DNA of 25,124 nucleotides, from positions 1 to 25,124 of the IMG/VR virus record IMGVR_UViG_3300010885_010691; one strand, written 5' to 3'. Below, piece by piece: positions 12,573 through 20,188 of this stretch. The position numbers and the translations under genes are program-made. The first letter of the stretch is position 1, and each line of letters opens with the position of its first letter. The DNA comes from a virus. The notes under the pieces are model-generated. The model made no database searches and had not been told where the DNA came from. It was given only the letters and a program-made list of their open reading frames with translations.

Positions 12573-13263
12573 AGATGAAGTAATGGCTGGCGATAAATGG
12601 AAATTTGATGCTGATGTAACAGAAGTATTTGACGATATGTTGTCTCGTTCAATACCTGATTATGTTGGTATGCGTAGAGCCACGACTGAGTTAGCGTTAC
12701 GGTTTGCACAAAAAGGTACGGATATTGTTGACCTTGGTTGTTCACGTGGAGCCGCATTAAAACCAATTATTCAAGCATTAGGCGTAGATGATTATGATTA
12801 CATAGGGCTAGAAGTATCTGAACCAATGATTGAAGCCGCAGAATTAGAAATACCTAATGCTGAAATCTATAATTTTGATTTAAGAGATGGTTATCCAGAA
12901 GTTCAAAGTTCTGTAACGTTATCTATATTAACTTTACAATTTGTTCCTATTGAATACCGCCAAAGAATTATCCAAGATGCTTATGAATCAACCGTATCTG
13001 GTGGCGTGTTTTTATTCGTTGAAAAAGTATTAGGTAGTGACGCAGTTTCGGATAAAGTTCTTGTTGATACATACCTGAATCGCAAAGGCGAGAATGGTTA
13101 CACACAAGAACAAATAATTGCTAAGCGCAGAAGTCTTGAAGGCGTTCTTGTTCCCGTTACAAGTGACTGGAACGTTGACCTTATGGAACGCGCTGGATTT
13201 ACTAACGTTGAATGTTATTGGCGTCAACTTAATTTTGCTGGATGGTTTGGTATTAAAAAATGA
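12565..13263 (+). CDS. cmoA: CmoA-like carboxy-S-adenosylmethionine synthase
   Basis: A 232-residue class I SAM-fold protein that aligns by eye along nearly its whole length with E. coli CmoA. It has FDADVTEVFDDMLSRSIPDY, the SAM loop VDLGCSRGAA (55-64), LTLQFVPIEYRQRII, VSGGVFLFVEKV, and NGYTQEQIIAKRRSLEG, and a C-terminal NFAGWFGI like NFGSLVAL. CmoA converts SAM and prephenate into carboxy-SAM. R188 here aligns with E. coli R199, the residue recalled as holding the carboxylate of carboxy-SAM. In bacteria CmoA feeds CmoB for tRNA modification, but no CmoB is present here, while a DNA methyltransferase with a motif X Arg is. The likely job is to supply carboxy-SAM for DNA. A plain methyltransferase is the alternative. 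Confidence 0.88.
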   Translation: MPRDEVMAGDKWKFDADVTEVFDDMLSRSIPDYVGMRRATTELALRFAQKGTDIVDLGCSRGAALKPIIQALGVDDYDYIGLEVSEPMIEAAELEIPNAEIYNFDLRDGYPEVQSSVTLSILTLQFVPIEYRQRIIQDAYESTVSGGVFLFVEKVLGSDAVSDKVLVDTYLNRKGENGYTQEQIIAKRRSLEGVLVPVTSDWNVDLMERAGFTNVECYWRQLNFAGWFGIKK

Positions 13264-13481
13264 ATATTGAAAACGTTATGGAACACGGCGCAGAAGCCCA
13301 TAAAGACTTAACGGTAACTTTACCTGTTTGTTGTTACCGCGAAATCATTCGCTTAATTGCTATGGATATTCAAAATGCTCCTGTACCAGAAGAAATGACT
13401 TGGCAAGAACGTATTGGATTTTTAATCGCCAAATCTAATCTTTCCAATATGGTCAGGGAGAATATAAATGCCATCATATGA
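13260..13481 (+). CDS. Small hypothetical protein inside the modification cassette
   Basis: A 73-residue protein starting MNIENVMEHGAEAHKDLTVT, with a CC pair at 24-25 and helices after it (YREIIRLIAMDIQN, WQERIGFLIAKS). It overlaps the CmoA homologue by four bases (ATGA) and the zinc-ribbon gene by 14, so it is made with the cassette. No family is recognised. It may be a cofactor or regulator of the modification enzymes, or an unrelated passenger. Confidence 0.65.
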   Translation: MNIENVMEHGAEAHKDLTVTLPVCCYREIIRLIAMDIQNAPVPEEMTWQERIGFLIAKSNLSNMVRENINAII

Positions 13482-13638
13482 TTTTGTATGTAACGATTGT
13501 GGCGAAAAGATAACAGAAACTTTTGGTTTTCACGAAAACCATCTTGTTGATTGTCCTCAATGCCTAAAACAAATGAGAAAAATAATCAAAGCAACGCCAG
13601 CAGTATTTCGTGGAACTGGTTGGGGTGGAAGTAAATGA
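13468..13638 (+). CDS. FmdB-type small zinc-ribbon protein
   Basis: A 56-residue protein with the FmdB pattern: MPSYDFVCNDCGEKI (C8, C11), then CPQC (C29, C32), and a C-terminal ATPAVFRGTGWGG like the V-x-F-x-G-x-GF end of the family. Family members are common in Actinobacteria and their phages. Their function is largely unknown, though they are often annotated as regulators. AGGGAG precedes the ATG, and the TGA overlaps the methyltransferase start by four bases, coupling the two genes. Confidence 0.85.
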   Translation: MPSYDFVCNDCGEKITETFGFHENHLVDCPQCLKQMRKIIKATPAVFRGTGWGGSK

Positions 13639-14711
13639 ACCCTAATTATGTAATACCAACTATGGCTGACGTGGCTAAGGTTAAAGGCACAAACGGTTAC
13701 AAGATGATTAGTACCTTTAGTGGTTGTGGTGGTTCCTGCTTAGGTTTTGAAATGGCTGGCTTTGATATTCTTTGGGCTAATGAATTCATAGAAGAAGCAA
13801 GAACAACGTACGCCGCAAATCACGATACCGTTAAAATGAATGGTCAAGATATTCGTGAGATAACCGCCGAACAAATCCTTGAAGAAACAGGATTACAAGT
13901 AGGCGAACTTGATTTGTTTGAAGGCTCTCCACCTTGTTCTTCCTTCTCTATGGCTGGAAGTCGTGAAAAAGCGTGGGGCAAAGATAAAAAATACAGCGAC
14001 AAGAATCAACGCTCTGATGATTTATTCTTTGAATACTCTCGCTTGGTTAAAGGATTACAGCCCAAAGTATTTATTGCTGAGAACGTTGCTGGCTTAGTAC
14101 GCGGCAAAGCAATCGGTTATTTCAAGGAAATCGTAAAGGAATTATCTGACGCTGGTTATTTAGTTAACGCTAAAGTGTTAGATGCTTCTTGGTTAGGAGT
14201 TCCACAGGCTCGCCAAAGGTTAATCATTATTGGAGTACGTAATGACCTTGTAAAAAAGTTCAACGTTAAGCCAGAGTTTCCAACGCCGTTACAATCTCGT
14301 TATGTGTTGCGCGATGTAATTGACGTCAATGAAGAACGCGTTACACACGACCCAGAAACAAATCACGATATTACTCTTGACCGTTACGCTGTTGGTAACG
14401 CGTACGATGCTTTGCGTATGGGAGAACAATCTCAAAAGTATTTCCAACTTGTCAGACCATCTTTAGATAAGCCTATTGGAACTATTACCGCTACTGGTGG
14501 AGTAGTTGGCGCCGCAAGCGTTACTCATCCATTACAAAAACGTAAGTTCACTCTTGGAGAATTACGTACGCTGAGTTCTTTTCCTGCTGACTTTGAATTA
14601 ACAGGAACGTTTCAACAACGTTGGGAACGTATTGGAAGAAGCGTTCCACCACTTATGGCTAAGGCTATTGGTGATGCAATTCGTTACAACATACTTGACA
14701 CGTTACGTTAG
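13635..14711 (+). CDS. Cytosine-C5 DNA methyltransferase with Arg in motif X, possible DNA carboxymethyltransferase
   Basis: A 358-residue protein with the full cytosine-C5 methyltransferase motif set. Motif I is STFSGCGGSCLGFEMAGF. Motif IV is GSPPCSSFS with catalytic C101, and motif VI is ENV (149-151). Motif VIII is QARQR (191-195), motif IX is RKFTLGELRTLSSFP, and motif X lies at 333-339. The last reads IGRSVPP where nearly all relatives have IGNSVPP or IGNAVPP, so R335 replaces the conserved Asn next to the methyl donor. Replacing the equivalent Asn of M.MpeI with a basic residue allows use of carboxy-SAM, as recalled from published work. With a CmoA homologue in the same operon, this enzyme probably adds a carboxymethyl group to cytosine C5. 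The target-recognition region (about 205-295) is short, so a short recognition sequence is expected. Ordinary methylation remains possible. Confidence 0.92.
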   Translation: MNPNYVIPTMADVAKVKGTNGYKMISTFSGCGGSCLGFEMAGFDILWANEFIEEARTTYAANHDTVKMNGQDIREITAEQILEETGLQVGELDLFEGSPPCSSFSMAGSREKAWGKDKKYSDKNQRSDDLFFEYSRLVKGLQPKVFIAENVAGLVRGKAIGYFKEIVKELSDAGYLVNAKVLDASWLGVPQARQRLIIIGVRNDLVKKFNVKPEFPTPLQSRYVLRDVIDVNEERVTHDPETNHDITLDRYAVGNAYDALRMGEQSQKYFQLVRPSLDKPIGTITATGGVVGAASVTHPLQKRKFTLGELRTLSSFPADFELTGTFQQRWERIGRSVPPLMAKAIGDAIRYNILDTLR

Positions 14712-14745
14712 AGTGTACGCATAGGAAGAATAACGGAAGGATGAT

Positions 14746-14907
14746 ATGAGTATAAATGAAAGGCGTTCAGTTGAATCGTATGTAACTGCTTGGCAAGAGT
14801 TACGGATTAGCGTGGCGCGTTTAATAATGGAAGCAATAGTTGAACACGGTGAGGAATCAGTTCAAGCAGAGATGATTCGACAAGGATTAATGGAGAGAGT
14901 TAACTAA
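14746..14907 (+). CDS. 53-residue hypothetical protein
   Basis: MSINERRSVESYVTAWQELR onward, predicted helical throughout, ending RQGLMERVN. AAGGA lies four bases before the ATG. The TAA shares a base with the next ATG. No family is recognised. It opens the block leading into packaging genes. Confidence 0.6.
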   Translation: MSINERRSVESYVTAWQELRISVARLIMEAIVEHGEESVQAEMIRQGLMERVN

Positions 14908-15269
14908 TGAAAAAAGCACTTTACGTATGGATAACCGTTATTGCTGTAAGCGTTATTATGCTTGTTGTTCTAGCGTTAACAAGTAGTCCTGCTCACGCGG
15001 AAGATTCAGATACGCCTATTGTTAAAACTGTTTACGTTGACAAGATTGTTTACGTGGATAAACCAGTAACGGTTTATGTTGATAAGTCAGTAGCGCGTAC
15101 GGTTGATGTTCCCGTTACTAAAACTGTTTACGTTGAAGTTCCTGTATATGAAATTATGCCCGTGACTTCTAATCCAAAAACTATTAGAGCGATGATGAAA
15201 GTAACACACGATAGATACATAACGTTACTTTCTAAATACCGTGAACTAATGAAAGCAAAGAAAAAGTAA
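14907..15269 (+). CDS. Exported or membrane-anchored protein with VYVDK repeats
   Basis: A 120-residue protein with a hydrophobic N-terminal segment (about 8-25) and an AHA motif (29-31) that could be a signal-peptidase site. An extended Val/Tyr/Lys-rich repeat follows (TVYVDKIVYVDKPV, TVYVDKSV, TKTVYVEVPV; about 40-80), then a basic helix ending KAKKK. The repeat would form long beta strands. Its position before the terminase and its single N-terminal span allow a spanin- or lysis-related role, but no signature confirms it. Confidence 0.7.
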   Translation: MKKALYVWITVIAVSVIMLVVLALTSSPAHAEDSDTPIVKTVYVDKIVYVDKPVTVYVDKSVARTVDVPVTKTVYVEVPVYEIMPVTSNPKTIRAMMKVTHDRYITLLSKYRELMKAKKK

Positions 15270-15733
15270 TGGCTGGTAAAGCAAGACCATCGCGCATAAC
15301 TCCATCGGTATTAGAACGCGAGCGCAAAGTATTGGAATTGCGACGTGGAGGATTAACGTTTGATTTAATAGCCAAAGAACTTGATTTCAAACACGCGTCA
15401 GGAGCGCATAAGGCTTATCTAAATGCCTGTAAAAGAATCGTTCTATCTGAGGTTGTTGAGATTCGTAACATAGAAACTGAACGTTTGGATATTGCACAAA
15501 CGGCAATATGGAACGGCGTATTACGTGGAGATATACCAGCAATTAACACGCTACTAAGAATTATGGAACGCAGAGCAAGATTGCTTGGTTTGGATTCACC
15601 TACAAGGGCGCAGATTGAGGTTACTACTTATGACACAGGAACTATTGACGCAGAAGTCCAAAGACTTGTCGGCTTACTTGGCACATCGAACAGCACGAAG
15701 GGTGCTTTGGACGCACCAACTAGCGCGACCTGA
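15269..15733 (+). CDS. Probable terminase small subunit
   Basis: A 154-residue protein with an N-terminal helix-turn-helix-like region (RERKVLELRRGGLTFDLIAK, then KHASGAHKAYLNA). A helical middle follows (ERLDIAQTAIWNGVLRGD) with RIMERRARLLGLD, a pattern common in phage small terminases. It would recognise the packaging site on concatemeric DNA and work with the large subunit. It shares a base with the previous stop and overlaps the large-subunit gene by about 104 bases in another frame. The call relies on these patterns and position. Confidence 0.75.
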   Translation: MAGKARPSRITPSVLERERKVLELRRGGLTFDLIAKELDFKHASGAHKAYLNACKRIVLSEVVEIRNIETERLDIAQTAIWNGVLRGDIPAINTLLRIMERRARLLGLDSPTRAQIEVTTYDTGTIDAEVQRLVGLLGTSNSTKGALDAPTSAT

Positions 15734-16994
15734 ACAAGTTCCAAACGATGAAGAAGAATGGAACACGTTATTGCTATTGGCTGGTCGTGGTTTTGGAAAG
15801 ACTCGTACTGCCGCAGAATGGTTAGCGTGGCAAGCCATAAGGTTTCCTAAAACTCGTTGGGCTATTGCCGCACCTACTCACGCTGACGCTAGAGATACTT
15901 GCGTTGAAGGTGAATCTGGAATTCTCAATATCTTGCGAGAGTATGGCGTACTGAAAGATTACAACCGTTCTATTTCTGAAATCTTTCTTGATAATGGTTC
16001 GCGTATGAAGTTGTTTTCTGGTGAAGAGCCTGACCGCTTTCGTGGTCCACAATTTCACGGCGGTTGGTTTGATGAGTTAGCAGCATTTAAGTATCCAGAA
16101 ACGTGGGACCAATATAAGTTTGGTTTGCGACTTGGTACTCACCCAAGAACAATCGTTACTACTACGCCACGACCAACTAAGTTGATTAAAGGTTTAATGG
16201 CAGACCCAACAGCCAAGATAGTTCGTGGTTCAACTTTTGATAACGCTAAGAATCTTGCCCCGTCTGCGCTCGCTGACCTCAAACTTAAATATGAAAACAC
16301 GCGCTTGGGGCGTCAAGAATTATACGGAGAAATCCTTGATGTTGTTGAAGGTGCATTATGGAATCGTGAACTTATTGAAGCGGCACGAATAACTCCTATT
16401 GAAGTACCGCCTTTGGTTCGTATTGTTATTGGCGTTGACCCTGCTGTAACAAGTGGAGAAACAAGCGATTTAACTGGAATCGTGTCTGCTGGTATAGATG
16501 CTACAGGTCATTACTACATCCTTGATGATAAATCGTTACGCGCTTCTCCTGATACTTGGGCGCGTGTAGCAGTTAACCTTTATCAAGACCGTAACGCTGA
16601 CAAGATTATTGCTGAAACAAATAACGGTGGGGATATGGTTATCATCCTTATGAAGCAAGTTGACCATTCTGTTGCTACTAAAAAAGTAACAGCAACTAGA
16701 GGAAAGCAACTCAGAGCAGAACCAATCTCATCGTTATACGAACAAGGCAGAGTTCATCACGTTGGTTATTTTGCTGAACTAGAAACGCAGATGTGCGAAT
16801 GGACACCGATGGATAAGGATTCGCCAGATAGACTTGATGCATTAGTCTGGGCTCTTACAGAATTAAATACTGGTGGTGCTAGTATGATTGCGCTCGCTGG
16901 TATGTCTTTGCTTTGTGTAAAGTGCGGTATGCCATCGCCTAAGACAGCAAGTATTTGTTTTAGTTGCGGTACTCAACTTGAAAGGTCAGCGTAA
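15630..16994 (+). CDS. Terminase large subunit with a C-terminal zinc ribbon
   Basis: A 454-residue protein. The ATPase has Walker A LLAGRGFGKTR (50-60) and Walker B WFDELAAF (146-153). The RNase H-like nuclease has D270 in GVDPAV, E329 in AETNNGG and D403 in DRLDALVWAL. It pumps DNA into the prohead and cuts it. After the nuclease it adds a zinc ribbon, C429-x2-C432 and C443-x2-C446, which is unusual for the family. The ATG at 15630 has GAGG ten bases upstream; an in-frame TTG at 15585 has no better site. It overlaps the small-subunit gene by 104 bases. Confidence 0.95.
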   Translation: MTQELLTQKSKDLSAYLAHRTARRVLWTHQLARPEQVPNDEEEWNTLLLLAGRGFGKTRTAAEWLAWQAIRFPKTRWAIAAPTHADARDTCVEGESGILNILREYGVLKDYNRSISEIFLDNGSRMKLFSGEEPDRFRGPQFHGGWFDELAAFKYPETWDQYKFGLRLGTHPRTIVTTTPRPTKLIKGLMADPTAKIVRGSTFDNAKNLAPSALADLKLKYENTRLGRQELYGEILDVVEGALWNRELIEAARITPIEVPPLVRIVIGVDPAVTSGETSDLTGIVSAGIDATGHYYILDDKSLRASPDTWARVAVNLYQDRNADKIIAETNNGGDMVIILMKQVDHSVATKKVTATRGKQLRAEPISSLYEQGRVHHVGYFAELETQMCEWTPMDKDSPDRLDALVWALTELNTGGASMIALAGMSLLCVKCGMPSPKTASICFSCGTQLERSA

Positions 16995-17338
16995 TGGCAA
17001 CTCTTTATAGTACAACTATTGACCAAGGTGCTGACTGGTACATTAACTTTACTTATGAAAATAGCACAGGAACGCCAATTAACTTGACTGGCTATACAGC
17101 CGCAATGCAATTACGTTCAGAGCCAAGCGATTTAACTGCGGCATTATCTTTAACTTCTTCTAGCGGTATTACAATTACAGGAACAACGGGATTAGTTGCA
17201 GTTCACGCTACCGCTACTCAAACAGGCTCGTTACAAGCAGGAATTTATTATTACGATTTAGAAATAACTTCACCGACAGCAATCGTTACTAGATTGGTTC
17301 AAGGACAAATAGTTGTATCGCCACAGGTAACACGATGA
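16994..17338 (+). CDS. Small beta-rich structural protein
   Basis: A 114-residue protein with the pattern QGADWYINFTYEN, then INLTGYTAAMQLR, SSGITITGTTG, AGIYYYDLEITSP and VTRLVQGQIVVSPQVT. This immunoglobulin-like beta pattern is common among minor virion proteins encoded next to phage terminases. Start and stop overlap neighbouring genes. The place in the particle is not known. Confidence 0.75.
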   Translation: MATLYSTTIDQGADWYINFTYENSTGTPINLTGYTAAMQLRSEPSDLTAALSLTSSSGITITGTTGLVAVHATATQTGSLQAGIYYYDLEITSPTAIVTRLVQGQIVVSPQVTR

Positions 17339-17763
17339 GCAATATTGTTGTAGTTCAACCTATTACCCCTAGTATAACTGTCACAGAAAATACGTCACAA
17401 TTAAATGTAACAAGTTCTGGACCACAAGGCGCGACAGGCGCGATGGGATTAGTTCCAGTCTTTTCACGACAAAATGAAATATCTACTGTAGTTGGCAATA
17501 CGCGTTTCTACTTTGATTCAACAAGAATCATTTCACAAATCAGAGCAAGTCTAGGAACAGCACCTACGGGTTCAGGGGCAACGTTCGATACGTTAATCAA
17601 CGGCGTATCTATTGGGACTGTAACAATTCCTGCTAATAGCAACACGGCAATTCTTACTTTATCGAAAACTGTATATGCAAATGATTATGCTACGGTTAGC
17701 ATATTGAGCGTTGGTTCAACAATCACAGGTTCGGATTTAACTTTAGTCTTGACAATTAACTAA
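17335..17763 (+). CDS. Structural protein with a short collagen-like segment
   Basis: A 142-residue protein. Residues about 1-28 are beta-rich. GPQGATGAMG (about 29-38) is a short collagen-type Gly-x-y stretch, and the remainder is a beta-rich domain with many Thr, Ser and Ile. Collagen-like linkers are typical of phage fibre or decoration proteins. It overlaps the preceding gene by four bases. No exact family is recognised. Confidence 0.7.
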   Translation: MSNIVVVQPITPSITVTENTSQLNVTSSGPQGATGAMGLVPVFSRQNEISTVVGNTRFYFDSTRIISQIRASLGTAPTGSGATFDTLINGVSIGTVTIPANSNTAILTLSKTVYANDYATVSILSVGSTITGSDLTLVLTIN

Positions 17764-17774
17764 GGAGCAAAACA

Positions 17775-18128
17775 ATGGCACTAGCATCAACAACAGAAAC
17801 CACACAAGCACTTGTATCAACTGGTTGGGCTTATGTGTCGCTTCATACAGCAACCCCAGGAACTACTGGTACATCAGAAGTCGCTGGTGGAACTTACGCA
17901 CGTGTCGCCGTAACTTGGAACGCCGCATCTGCTGGTTCAATTTCAAACTCAAACGCTTTATCTCTTAACTTGCCAGCAACAACTACTGCGGCATTTTTCG
18001 GAGTTTGGTCTGCTCTTACTGGTGGAACTTATTACATTGGTGGCGCACTTACTCCTACTGTAACAACAGGTGGTACTGCTGGCGTTGTAACTATCGCCGC
18101 ATCTGCTCTTACTGTCACCGCTTCCTAA
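17775..18128 (+). CDS. Phage structural protein of about 117 residues
   Basis: A protein of a recognisable phage type: TGWAYVSLHTATPGTTGTSE, GGTYARVAVTW, then FFGVWSALTGGTYYIGGAL. It is Ala/Thr-rich and lacks charged residues in most of its length, as expected for a virion surface domain. AAGGAG lies before the ATG. It is probably a minor head or fibre-associated protein. Confidence 0.75.
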   Translation: MALASTTETTQALVSTGWAYVSLHTATPGTTGTSEVAGGTYARVAVTWNAASAGSISNSNALSLNLPATTTAAFFGVWSALTGGTYYIGGALTPTVTTGGTAGVVTIAASALTVTAS

Positions 18129-18150
18129 CTAGGAAGGGGAACAACCCCAA

Positions 18151-20148
18151 ATGGCAATCGTATTAACGACTACCAAAACAGCAATAACATCAACGACTGC
18201 GGCTACAACTGCAACCGTTTCTTATACTCCTGCTGTTGGTCAAAATATCTTATTGGGAATGTCTTGGAACCCAACAGGTAACCAAACTCCTACGATAACA
18301 ACCGTCACCGATACTGGTGGCGGAACGTGGGTTGCGGTTGGTTCTATATTAAGCGCACCTGCTACTACTGCCGCAGGAAACATTCTTCAACAATGGTGGT
18401 ATCGCTCAACTAAGTTTGCAAATACAACGGCAGTTACAGTTACCGTTACATTTAGTGCCGCTACTACTTCAACAGGTTCTATTTTTACTGCTACTGGCGT
18501 GGGTGCTACACCAACAACGGTAATTTCTGAAATAGGTACAGGCGCAACAACAGCCGTATTAAATACTGGAACTCTTGTATCTGGTGATGCTTTAGTAGCG
18601 ATTGCTCTTGGTTATGGAACATCGCCAGTTATAAGTAACGCAACATACGGAAGTTTTACCGCTATGTCAGGCGCAATGACTATCGGTACTACTGTCGGTG
18701 GTCGTTCTTTATATTCGACAACAGCAGGCGCAACAACTGTTGGTGCAATAACTATAACTGGAACCGTAACTGGTTATATGGTTTCTGCGGTTTACTTAAC
18801 GCAAGCACAAGTAACAGCCGCAACACTTACTTTAACTGGCGCAACATCAGGCGTTAAATTAAACTTTCCCATTACAGCAACAGCATCATTAACTTTAACT
18901 GGTAACGCAATAATTCCAGTAACGGCTACTGGTTCTATTTTTTTAGTAGGTTCTTCAACTGCAAGTTTAAGTTATCCAGTATCAGCATCAGCATCTTTAT
19001 CTCTTAATGGAAGCGCAACGCAAGAATTAGATTTTGCCACTACGGGCAATGGCTTTATAAATTTAACTGGTTCGGCAACAACTAGCACATCTTCGCTTGT
19101 AACTACTGGTTCTGGCTTCATTAGTTTATCTGGTAACGCTTTTATTGAAGAAGATTTTCCCGTAACAGCAACGGGTTCAATTAGTTTAAGCGCGAGCGCA
19201 TTAGATAGCCTTACATTTATTTCCACTGGTAATGGTTCAATTACATTAACTGGAAACGCAATAGGAGAAGAAGATTTTCCTGTTATGGCAATCGCTTCTC
19301 TTTCTTTATTGGGTAACGCTTTTAGCGGTATTGCCCCCGTACCTGCTACTGGCTTTGGTTCGTTAACTCTTAACGGTTCAGCAACTCAATCACTTTGTTA
19401 TCCAGTAACGCCAACAGGTTCTATTTCTTTAACTGGAAATGGAGTGCAATCTCTTTCATATATTGCTACCGCAACAGGTTCAATAACTTTAACTGCTTCA
19501 TCTACGGATACAGAAACTTTTCCCGTTACTGCAACTGGAACAATTTCGTTAGCAGGAACAGGAACAGCGCAACTATTACAAACATCAGGTACGGGTTCAA
19601 TTACTCTTAACGGTAACGCAACTTCTTTATTAACATTTGTAGATACAGCAAATGGTTCATTAACACTTACCGCTAATGGAACTATTGGATTAAAGTTTCC
19701 TGCTACTGGTAATGCTTCATTAACACTTAGCGGTAACGCAACAGATACCATCGCAATATCAGGTACAGCATCTATATCTTTATTGGCTAATGCAAACGTT
19801 GGCTCGTTTCTTATTACTACTGGCTCAGGTTCTCTTTCTCTTACCGCTAACGCAAACGCAATTATTAGTTACTTCACTTCTGGTTCTGGTTCTTTAGGAT
19901 TATCAGCGACAGGAACGCCATTACTTTCTTATGTCACTACCGCTATTGGTTTACTTGGCTTAATAGCAAGCGGAACAATAAGTCAACCAAAGTATTCGGT
20001 ACTTGGTAATGGTTCATTAAGTTTAGATAGTTCAGCAAATAGCAAATTAGTATTTTCGGGAAGCGGTAATGGAAGCGTTACGCTTAATGGAAATGCCTCA
20101 GCAAGAATCCTTGGAATGGGCTTTATTGGTTGGGGAATACCAGTATGA
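18151..20148 (+). CDS. Large repetitive beta-structured virion protein
   Basis: A 665-residue protein. Residues 1 to about 220 form a beta-sandwich-like region (TTATVSYTPAVGQNILLGMS, TPTITTVTDTGGGTWV). From about 226 to 655 there are roughly 22 imperfect repeats of 19-21 residues with a core such as TGSISLTGNA followed by L-x-[FY]-P-V. It ends in a short hydrophobic stretch (FIGWGIPV). The composition is Ser/Thr/Gly/Ala with few charges, as in adhesins or beta-solenoid fibres. Lying between the terminase and portal genes, it may decorate the head or serve as a fibre; the sequence does not decide. Confidence 0.8.
   Translation: MAIVLTTTKTAITSTTAATTATVSYTPAVGQNILLGMSWNPTGNQTPTITTVTDTGGGTWVAVGSILSAPATTAAGNILQQWWYRSTKFANTTAVTVTVTFSAATTSTGSIFTATGVGATPTTVISEIGTGATTAVLNTGTLVSGDALVAIALGYGTSPVISNATYGSFTAMSGAMTIGTTVGGRSLYSTTAGATTVGAITITGTVTGYMVSAVYLTQAQVTAATLTLTGATSGVKLNFPITATASLTLTGNAIIPVTATGSIFLVGSSTASLSYPVSASASLSLNGSATQELDFATTGNGFINLTGSATTSTSSLVTTGSGFISLSGNAFIEEDFPVTATGSISLSASALDSLTFISTGNGSITLTGNAIGEEDFPVMAIASLSLLGNAFSGIAPVPATGFGSLTLNGSATQSLCYPVTPTGSISLTGNGVQSLSYIATATGSITLTASSTDTETFPVTATGTISLAGTGTAQLLQTSGTGSITLNGNATSLLTFVDTANGSLTLTANGTIGLKFPATGNASLTLSGNATDTIAISGTASISLLANANVGSFLITTGSGSLSLTANANAIISYFTSGSGSLGLSATGTPLLSYVTTAIGLLGLIASGTISQPKYSVLGNGSLSLDSSANSKLVFSGSGNGSVTLNGNASARILGMGFIGWGIPV
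18826..20112 (+). repeat. About 22 coding repeats of roughly 60 bp
   Basis: Each unit encodes about 20 residues with the core T-G-x-[AG]-S-[IL]-x-L-x-[GA]-[NS]-A. Units vary in length by one or two residues and in sequence, so this is an old diverged array rather than a recent tandem expansion. The repeats leave antisense frames open by chance. Confidence 0.8.
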
Positions 20149-20188
20149 TTAACACAACGCTGAATCACAAGAGCGACTAGGAGACACA

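Noticed and set aside
15585-15629. TTG at 15585 as terminase start
   Set aside because: It would lengthen the overlap with the small-subunit gene and add a leader unlike terminases. ATG at 15630 is more usual.
18972-19751. Antisense genes within the repeat protein
   Set aside because: Open minus-strand frames here come from the repetitive Ser/Thr/Gly codons. They lack ribosome-binding sites and their translations just mirror the repeat.
18826-20112. CRISPR-like array
   Set aside because: The repeats are diverged, in frame and translated, without constant repeats separated by unique spacers.
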